From Reyranella sp. (GTDB lineage Bacteria > Pseudomonadota > Alphaproteobacteria > Reyranellales > Reyranellaceae), in NCBI GenBank assembly GCA_030681635.1, contig JAUXRT010000527.1:1-11079 (forward strand): a stretch of DNA of 11,079 bases, given 5' to 3'. The position numbers and the translations under genes are program-made. The notes under the pieces were generated by a model that had not been told where the DNA came from, did no database searches, and saw only the letters and a program-made list of their open reading frames with translations. This document shows, one piece after another, positions 6,371 to 11,079 of this stretch (positions within the stretch are counted from its first letter, which is position 1; every line of letters starts with the position of its first letter).

Positions 6371-7014
6371 GCAGCAAAGAGTCCAAGACCCGCGACGACA
6401 TCTGTGCGCTGGGCGCCAAGCTCGCGACCCGTGGGCTTTGCCCTGGCACGTCGGGCAACATCAGTGTGCGTGTCGATGACGGCTGGCTGATGAGCCCGAC
6501 CAATTCGTCATTGGGCGAACTCAACCCGGGCCAGCTTTCTAAGCTCGACCTCTCGGGCAAACACGTGGCCGGCGATCCACCGACCAAGGAAGCGCTGCTG
6601 CATCGCTCAGTCTACGACGTGCGTCCCAAGGACCGCGCTATCGTGCATCTTCATTGCACCCATGCCGTGGCGATCTCGTGCCTCGACCCCTCCTGCCACC
6701 ACAATGCCGAAAGCACCCTGCCGCCGATCACGCCCTACTTCGTGATGCGCGTCGGCAAGCTGCCGCTGGTGCCCTACTTCAAGCCGGGCGATCCCAAGCT
6801 TGCCGACGCGATCCGCGAGTACGCAACGGACCATCGCGCCGTGCTGCTGGCGAACCATGGGCCGGTCGTCGCCGGCACGTCGCTGTCGGCCGCCTCCGCC
6901 TCGATCGAGGAGCTGGAAGAAACCGCCAAGCTTCACCTGCTGCTGCAGGGTCTCAAGGTGCGCACGCTCTCGGCCGCGCAGGTGCGCGACGTCGAAGAAG
7001 CTTTTCCTTCCTGA
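6367..7014 (+). CDS. otnC: 3-oxo-tetronate 4-phosphate decarboxylase
   Basis: The 215-residue class II aldolase/adducin-family enzyme is predicted to decarboxylate 3-oxo-tetronate 4-phosphate to dihydroxyacetone phosphate and CO2. Family features: LCPGTSGNISVR at 24-35 (phosphate-binding loop), the catalytic acid E75 in PPTKEALLH, the zinc ligands H94 and H96 in VHLHCTHA, and H164 in LLANHGPVVAG. The protein is complete for the family. It begins within the otnK stop (ATGA) and ends 13 bp before the isomerase gene. By sequence alone it could be an L-fuculose- or L-ribulose-phosphate aldolase relative. The neighbouring OtnK and OtnI make the OtnC role the best call. Confidence 0.92.
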   Translation: MSSKESKTRDDICALGAKLATRGLCPGTSGNISVRVDDGWLMSPTNSSLGELNPGQLSKLDLSGKHVAGDPPTKEALLHRSVYDVRPKDRAIVHLHCTHAVAISCLDPSCHHNAESTLPPITPYFVMRVGKLPLVPYFKPGDPKLADAIREYATDHRAVLLANHGPVVAGTSLSAASASIEELEETAKLHLLLQGLKVRTLSAAQVRDVEEAFPS

Positions 7015-7027
7015 TCGGACAAGACGA

Positions 7028-7813
7028 ATGCCCAAGCTCGCCGCCAATCTGTCGTGGATCTACCAGGAGGTGCCGTTCCTGCAGCGGTTTGGCGCCGCGG
7101 CGGCGCACGGCTTCAAGGCGGTCGAGATCCTGTTTCCCTACGAGGCGCCGGCTGCTGATATCGCGGCCGAACTCAAGAAGCACAAGCTCACGCAGGCGCT
7201 GTTCAACCTGCCGCCGGGCGACTGGAGCAAGGGCGAGCGCGGCCTCGCCGCCCTGCCCGGCCGCGAGGCCGAGTTTGCCGCCGCACTTGAGAAGGCGCTC
7301 GACTACGCCAAGGTGCTGGAGTGCCGCACGCTGCACGTCATGTCGGGCATGATCGCGCCGGGGGCCGACACCAAGGCGATGCACCACACCTTCGTCTCGA
7401 ACCTCAGGAAAGTCTGTGATCGCACCGCCAAGAGCGGCCTCACCATCGTGATGGAGCCGATCAACCACCGCGATATTCCCGGCTACTTCACCAACACCAC
7501 CGACCAGGTGAAGCAGATCATCGACGAGGTGGGCGCGCCGCATCTGAAACTGCAGCTCGACCTCTATCATATGCAGGTGACCGAAGGTGATCTGCAGAAG
7601 CGCATGGAGCGTCTGTTTCCCATCACCGCGCATGTGCAGATCGCCGGCAACCCGGACCGCAACGAGCCCGACATTGGCGAGGTCAATCACCTCTACCTGC
7701 TCGATGTGCTCGATCGCCTTGGCTACCAGGGTTATGTCGGCCTCGAGTACAAGCCCAAGACGACAACTGCCGCCGGCCTCGGCTGGGCCGCCAAATACGG
7801 CATCAAGGCCTGA
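7028..7813 (+). CDS. otnI: 2-oxo-tetronate isomerase (hydroxypyruvate isomerase family)
   Basis: The 261-residue TIM-barrel sugar-phosphate isomerase/epimerase-type protein is predicted to interconvert 2-oxo- and 3-oxo-tetronate. Motifs: MPKLAANLSWIYQEVPFLQRF at the start, GFKAVEILFPYE at 28-39, VMEPINHRDIPGYF at 141-154 with the catalytic E143, LDLYHMQ at 178-184, HVQIAGNPDRNEPDIGEVN at 202-220, and GLEYKP at 238-243 with the second catalytic Glu, E240. The frame is open upstream to 6800, but ATG 7028 is the family N-terminus and leaves a 13-bp gap after otnC. Hydroxypyruvate isomerase (Hyi) is a close relative and remains possible, especially with a glycerate kinase in the same operon. OtnK and OtnC favour OtnI. 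Confidence 0.9.
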   Translation: MPKLAANLSWIYQEVPFLQRFGAAAAHGFKAVEILFPYEAPAADIAAELKKHKLTQALFNLPPGDWSKGERGLAALPGREAEFAAALEKALDYAKVLECRTLHVMSGMIAPGADTKAMHHTFVSNLRKVCDRTAKSGLTIVMEPINHRDIPGYFTNTTDQVKQIIDEVGAPHLKLQLDLYHMQVTEGDLQKRMERLFPITAHVQIAGNPDRNEPDIGEVNHLYLLDVLDRLGYQGYVGLEYKPKTTTAAGLGWAAKYGIKA

Positions 7814-7816
7814 TCC

Positions 7817-8731
7817 ATGACAGACAAGAATACACCGGTCGTCGCCTTCGTCGGACTGGGTTCCATGGGCCTCGGCATGGCCAAGAACCTTTTAAAGCAC
7901 GGCCACAAGGTGATCGGCGTCGATCCGAGTGCAGCAGCATGCGACGCCTTCACGGCGGCCGGCGGCACAATCGCGGCCACGCCGGCGGCCGCCGCAGCAA
8001 GCGCCGATGTCGTCGTCGTGGCCGTCGTGAACGCGCAGCAGGTCGAGACGGTGCTCTTCGGTGAGGGCGGCGCGGCCGCCGCGCTGCGCAAGGGCGGCCT
8101 GGTCATGCAGTGCGCCACCGTGCCGCCCGCCTTCGCAAAAGCGCTGGGCGAGCGACTCGCCGGAAGCGGGCATCAGTTGCTCGACGCGCCGATGTCGGGC
8201 GGTCGCGCCCGTGCCGAGAGCGGCGAACTCACTTTCATGGCCTCAGGGGCACCACAGGCCTTCGCGACCGCGGAGTCCATCCTTTCCGCCACCTCAGCCA
8301 AGGTCTTCCGCCTGGGCGATGCCGCCGGCATCGGCTCCCTGGTGAAGACGGTGAACCAGCTCCTGGCCGGCGTTCATATCGCCACCGCGGCCGAGGCCAT
8401 GGCGCTCGCGGCCAAGGCCGGTGCCGACACCCGCGCGGTCTACGAGGTGATCTCGGCCAGCGCCGGCAATAGCTGGATGTTCGGCAACCGCGTGCCGCAC
8501 ATGCTCGACGACGATTTCTCGCCGCTCTCGGCGGTGGAGATCTTCGTAAAAGATCTCGGCCTGGTGCTGAACACCGGCCACGAACACCGCCTGCCGCTGC
8601 CGATGGCCGCCGCCGCCCACCAGCTTTTCCTGGCCGCCGCGGGCGCCGGCTGGGGCCGCCTGGATGACGCCGCCGTGGTAAAGGTCTACGAGCAGGCAGG
8701 TGACTTCAAAGTGTCGTCGCCAAAGAAGTAG
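7817..8731 (+). CDS. ltnD: NAD-dependent L-threonate dehydrogenase (3-hydroxyisobutyrate dehydrogenase family)
   Basis: The 304-residue beta-hydroxyacid dehydrogenase is predicted to oxidise L-threonate (or D-erythronate) to 2-oxo-tetronate, the first step of the pathway. The Rossmann dinucleotide motif FVGLGSMGLGMA is at 11-22, and D36 after the second strand suggests NAD over NADP. The substrate loop DAPMSGGRARAESGELTFM is at 123-141. The catalytic lysine is K177 in LVKTVNQLL, with N180. The C-terminal all-helical domain has VKDLGLVL. The gene starts 3 bp after otnI stops and ends 9 bp before pyruvate kinase. Tartronate semialdehyde reductase (GarR/GlxR) is the main alternative within the family. 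The Otn neighbours support LtnD, but the substrate is not proven. Confidence 0.88.
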   Translation: MTDKNTPVVAFVGLGSMGLGMAKNLLKHGHKVIGVDPSAAACDAFTAAGGTIAATPAAAAASADVVVVAVVNAQQVETVLFGEGGAAAALRKGGLVMQCATVPPAFAKALGERLAGSGHQLLDAPMSGGRARAESGELTFMASGAPQAFATAESILSATSAKVFRLGDAAGIGSLVKTVNQLLAGVHIATAAEAMALAAKAGADTRAVYEVISASAGNSWMFGNRVPHMLDDDFSPLSAVEIFVKDLGLVLNTGHEHRLPLPMAAAAHQLFLAAAGAGWGRLDDAAVVKVYEQAGDFKVSSPKK

Positions 8732-8740
8732 ACTGGGCCC

Positions 8741-10153
8741 ATGCGTCGTCAGCGTTTCACCAAGATCGTCGCCACCCTGGGGCCCGCCACTTCCACGCCG
8801 GAGCGCCTGCGCGCGCTGTTCGAGGCCGGCGCCGACGTGTTCCGCCTGAATTTCAGCCACGGTGTGCCCGACGATCACCGCAAGCGGGTCGAGCAGCTCC
8901 GCGCGCTCGAGAAAAAATACAACCACCCCGTCGCCATCCTGATGGACCTGCAGGGCCCCAAACTGCGGCTGGGCGTCATCGGCAAGCAGCCAATGGACCT
9001 CAAGACAGGCCAGAAGCTGCGCTTCGACATGGACCCCAAGCCGGCCACGGCCAAGCGCGTCCCCTTGCTGCACCCTGAGATCTTCAAGGCAGCCAGACCC
9101 GATGGGCTGCTGCTGATCGACGACGGCATGGTGCGGCTCCGCATCGTCGCCCACGGTGCGGACACGATCGACGCCGTGGTCGAAGTGCCGGGCCAGATCA
9201 GCGACCGCAAGGGCGTGAACCTGCCCAACCTCGTGCTGCCGATGTCGCCAATGACACCGAAGGACCACAAGGACCTCGCGTTCGGCCTGTCACTGGGCGT
9301 CGACTGGGTGGCGCTGTCCTTCGTGCAGCACGCCCACGACATCGCCGAGCTCAAGAAGCTGGTGGCCGGTCGTGCCGCGGTGATGGCCAAGCTCGAGAAG
9401 CCGGCCGCCATCGACCATCTCGACGAGATCATCGAACAGAGCGACGGCATCATGGTGGCGCGCGGCGATCTCGGTGTGGAGATGCCGCCCGAGGCGGTGC
9501 CGCCGCTGCAGAAGCGGATCCTCGCCGCCTGCCGCGTGGCCGGAAAGCCCGCCATCGTGGCGACCCAGATGCTGGACTCGATGGTCCATTCGCCGACGCC
9601 GACCCGCGCCGAGGCCTCCGACGTGGCCACCGCCGTCTATGACGGCACGGATGCGGTGATGCTCTCGGCCGAATCGGCATCGGGTGACTATCCGATCGAG
9701 GCGGTCACCATCATGGACCGCATCATCCGGGCGGCCGAAGGCGATCCGCTCTACCGCCGTCTGATGGATGCCAGCCGGCATGAACCCGAGGCCACCGCCG
9801 CCGACGCTATCAGCGCCGCGGCGCGTCAATGCGCCCATACGCTGTCGGCCGCCGCCATCGTCACCTACACCAACACCGGCTCGACCACGCTCCGGGCTGC
9901 CCGCGAGCGGCCGGATGTCCGCATCCTCTGCCTGACGCCCAACATCGACACCGCCCGGCGCATGACGCTGACCTGGGGCGTCCATCCGGTTCATGCAGGA
10001 GACGCGCATAATTTCGCCGACATGGTGCAGCGGGCCGTCAGCGTCGCCCGCAAGGAGGAGCTGGCCAAGGAAGGCGAGCGCCTCGTGATCACCGCCGGCG
10101 TGCCCTTCGGCACCCCCGGGGCGACCAATATCCTGCGCATCGCCTACGTCTGA
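8741..10153 (+). CDS. pyk: Pyruvate kinase
   Basis: The 470-residue glycolytic enzyme transfers phosphate from phosphoenolpyruvate to ADP. The N-terminus KIVATLGPATS (8-18) and FRLNFSHG (34-41) are canonical. The catalytic segment MAKLEKPAAIDHLDEI (215-230) has K217 and metal ligand E219, followed by ARGDLGVEMP (240-249) and VATQMLDSM (273-281), with Asp where many have Glu. PTPTRAEASDVATAVYDGTD at 285-304 completes the barrel. In the GPKLRLG stretch, K74 occupies the place of Glu117 of the rabbit muscle enzyme; a lysine there marks potassium-independent pyruvate kinases. The C-terminal allosteric domain is present. It is the last clear gene of the operon, 9 bp after ltnD, and could correspond to the TtuE isoform of tartrate operons or be the only pyruvate kinase. 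Confidence 0.96.
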   Translation: MRRQRFTKIVATLGPATSTPERLRALFEAGADVFRLNFSHGVPDDHRKRVEQLRALEKKYNHPVAILMDLQGPKLRLGVIGKQPMDLKTGQKLRFDMDPKPATAKRVPLLHPEIFKAARPDGLLLIDDGMVRLRIVAHGADTIDAVVEVPGQISDRKGVNLPNLVLPMSPMTPKDHKDLAFGLSLGVDWVALSFVQHAHDIAELKKLVAGRAAVMAKLEKPAAIDHLDEIIEQSDGIMVARGDLGVEMPPEAVPPLQKRILAACRVAGKPAIVATQMLDSMVHSPTPTRAEASDVATAVYDGTDAVMLSAESASGDYPIEAVTIMDRIIRAAEGDPLYRRLMDASRHEPEATAADAISAAARQCAHTLSAAAIVTYTNTGSTTLRAARERPDVRILCLTPNIDTARRMTLTWGVHPVHAGDAHNFADMVQRAVSVARKEELAKEGERLVITAGVPFGTPGATNILRIAYV

Positions 10154-10190
10154 CCGAACTTGGGGATGGCAGGCGGGGTCAGCTCGTAGC

Positions 10191-10212
10191 CCTCACAAGC
10201 AAACGTGTGAGG
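10191..10212 (+). promoter_or_regulatory. Hairpin downstream of pyruvate kinase, covering a Shine-Dalgarno-like site
   Basis: CCTCACA (10191-10197) and TGTGAGG (10206-10212) form a perfect 7-bp stem with an 8-base loop. No T-run follows, so it is a poor intrinsic terminator. Its 3' arm contains TGAGG, the only ribosome-binding-site-like sequence for the small ORF that begins six bases later. It may end or stabilise the operon transcript, or control translation of that ORF. Confidence 0.5.
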
Positions 10213-10217
10213 CATCC

Positions 10218-10439
10218 CTGAAACCGAAACTCGCCCTGACGTGGCTGGATTTCCTGGTCATCGCCGCCACCGTCGTGACCTTCGGCGCCGTCCTGATGGC
10301 CAACATGCCGAGCGGCAAATCCTCGCTGCGTACGACCGCCCTGCCCGGCGAACTGCCTGTCGAGATCAGCCAGCTTCCGAACGACCCGGATCTTGCACGC
10401 GCCCGCATCAAGCTCGCGAATGGCGGCCCCTGGAATTAG
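10218..10439 (+). CDS. Possible small single-pass membrane protein with a non-standard (CTG) start
   Basis: A 73-codon frame ends in TAG at 10437. Its translation begins LKPKLALTWLDFLVIAATVV and continues through a hydrophobic segment (about 9-29, WLDFLVIAATVVTFGAVLMA) into a polar tail ending ARIKLANGGPWN. This looks like an N-terminally anchored small protein. No ATG, GTG or TTG lies in frame between the pyruvate kinase stop and the hydrophobic segment. CTG at 10218 is preceded by TGAGG five bases earlier and is the best start. Starting at the internal GTG or ATG would remove most of the membrane segment. It may instead be a gene whose start was lost, or a chance frame. The product is not recognised. 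If it is not coding, 10154-10448 holds no gene. Confidence 0.45.
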   Translation: MKPKLALTWLDFLVIAATVVTFGAVLMANMPSGKSSLRTTALPGELPVEISQLPNDPDLARARIKLANGGPWN

Positions 10440-10448
10440 GGAGCAGCG

Positions 10449-11079
10449 CTAAGCCTTCGGCCGCTTGTCGATCACCCGGCGCGCCTTGCCCATCGAGCGC
10501 TCTATCGTCCCTGGGCCCGCGACATCGATCGTGGCCGATAGCCCACACATGCCCTTCAGGCGTCGCCCCAGCTCCGCCGCCGACTGTCCCGCCGCATCCC
10601 CCGCCAGCACGGCCCGCGCTTCGACCCGCACCAGCAGGTCGTCGAGCGCGCCGGTGCGTGTGAGCTCGATGACATAGTGGCCGCTCAGTGCAGGGTCGCG
10701 CAGGATCTGCTCCTCGACCTGGCTCGGGAACAGGTTGACGCCGCGCACGATCAGCATGTCGTCGCTGCGACCGGTGATCTTGGCCATGCGCCGCATCACG
10801 CTGGCCGATCCCGGCATCAGCCGCGTCAGATCGCGCGTGCGGTAGCGGATGACCGGCATCGCCTCCTTGGTGAGCGTCGTGAACACCAGCTCGCCCGGTA
10901 GGCCGTCGGGCACCGGGGTCCCTGAGTCCGGGTCGACGACCTCGGGATAGAAGTGATCCTCCCAGATCGTGGGTCCGTCCTTGGTCTCGGCGAACTCGCA
11001 GGCGACGCCGGGGCCCATCACTTCGCTGAGGCCATAGAGATCGACGGCAGTGACGCCCAGCCGCCGCTCGATCTCGGCC
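10449..11079 (-). CDS. paaK: Phenylacetate-CoA ligase, C-terminal part (truncated by window edge)
   Basis: The last 209 residues of an AMP-forming acyl-CoA ligase of the PaaK type are visible; the N-terminal half lies beyond the right edge. PaaK activates phenylacetate with ATP and CoA, the first step of aerobic phenylacetate breakdown. Visible motifs are YGLSEVMGPGVACE (ANL motif around the adenylate), PGELVFTTLTKEAMPVIRYRTRDL, the hinge region GRSDDMLIVRGVNLFPSQVEEQIL, and a C-terminal GKARRVIDKRP with the lysine-bearing tail. A GTG/ATG at 11021-11016 is internal and not the start, because upstream codons (AEIERRLGVTAVDLYGLSE) continue the family sequence. The gene converges on the small ORF, with nine bases between the stops and no clear terminator. 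No other paa gene is visible, so a ligase for another aryl acid is possible. Confidence 0.92.
   Translation of the reverse strand, partial: AEIERRLGVTAVDLYGLSEVMGPGVACEFAETKDGPTIWEDHFYPEVVDPDSGTPVPDGLPGELVFTTLTKEAMPVIRYRTRDLTRLMPGSASVMRRMAKITGRSDDMLIVRGVNLFPSQVEEQILRDPALSGHYVIELTRTGALDDLLVRVEARAVLAGDAAGQSAAELGRRLKGMCGLSATIDVAGPGTIERSMGKARRVIDKRPKA

Noticed and set aside
8294..9268. 324-codon minus-strand frame over ltnD and pyk
   Set aside because: It is antisense to two clear enzymes and its His/Arg/Gln-rich translation matches no family.
10166..10189. Seven-codon ATG ORF (MAGGVSS) after pyk, as a leader peptide
   Set aside because: It is very short, lacks a ribosome binding site and regulatory codon pattern, and is likely chance.
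10440..10470. Possible bidirectional terminator between the small ORF and paaK
   Set aside because: Only a 3-4 bp stem (GGC/GCC around GAA) with a bulge can be formed, and there is no T-run on either strand.

Overview
The window is GC-rich, densely coded DNA that looks alphaproteobacterial. The strongest taxonomic evidence is a gapR-type (DUF2312) gene next to a DUF1244 gene and an N-formylglutamate amidohydrolase-like gene. A Bug-family (TctC) binding protein and a PaaK ligase fit a large-genome soil or water alphaproteobacterium. The genus cannot be read from the sequence.

Layout: three transcription blocks. (1) The minus-strand block runs leftward from 3375 to 181: an N-formylglutamate amidohydrolase-like enzyme, a conserved hypothetical protein coupled to it by a TGATG overlap, a DUF1244 protein, gapR behind its own probable promoter and a dyad, and a TctC/Bug periplasmic binding protein with a GTG start. 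A long imperfect palindrome (34-177) follows, and then perhaps the first codons of another minus-strand gene at the left edge. (2) The plus-strand block runs from 3405 to 10153: seven tightly packed genes (ATGA overlaps or 3-13 bp gaps) for glycerate 2-kinase, a GFA-family zinc protein, OtnK, OtnC, OtnI, an LtnD-type dehydrogenase and pyruvate kinase. A possible small membrane-protein ORF without a standard start codon follows (10218-10439). (3) The right edge holds the C-terminal part of a convergent phenylacetate-CoA ligase gene, cut by the window end.

How the genes work together: LtnD, OtnI, OtnK and OtnC form the known route from four-carbon sugar acids (L-threonate or D-erythronate) through 2-oxo- and 3-oxo-tetronate and 3-oxo-tetronate 4-phosphate to dihydroxyacetone phosphate and CO2. 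Glycerate kinase feeds 2-phosphoglycerate into lower glycolysis, and the operon ends with pyruvate kinase, the exit to pyruvate. The divergent Bug protein could be the binding component for a carboxylate substrate, but no membrane subunits or regulator are visible. The start codons of the two divergent blocks are separated by only 29 bp.

The most unusual non-coding features are the 144-bp palindrome at 34-177, the hairpin that overlaps the ribosome binding site of a possible CTG-start ORF (10191-10220), and a perfect 7-7-7 dyad inside the probable gapR promoter. No CRISPR array, tRNA, rRNA or insertion sequence was seen.
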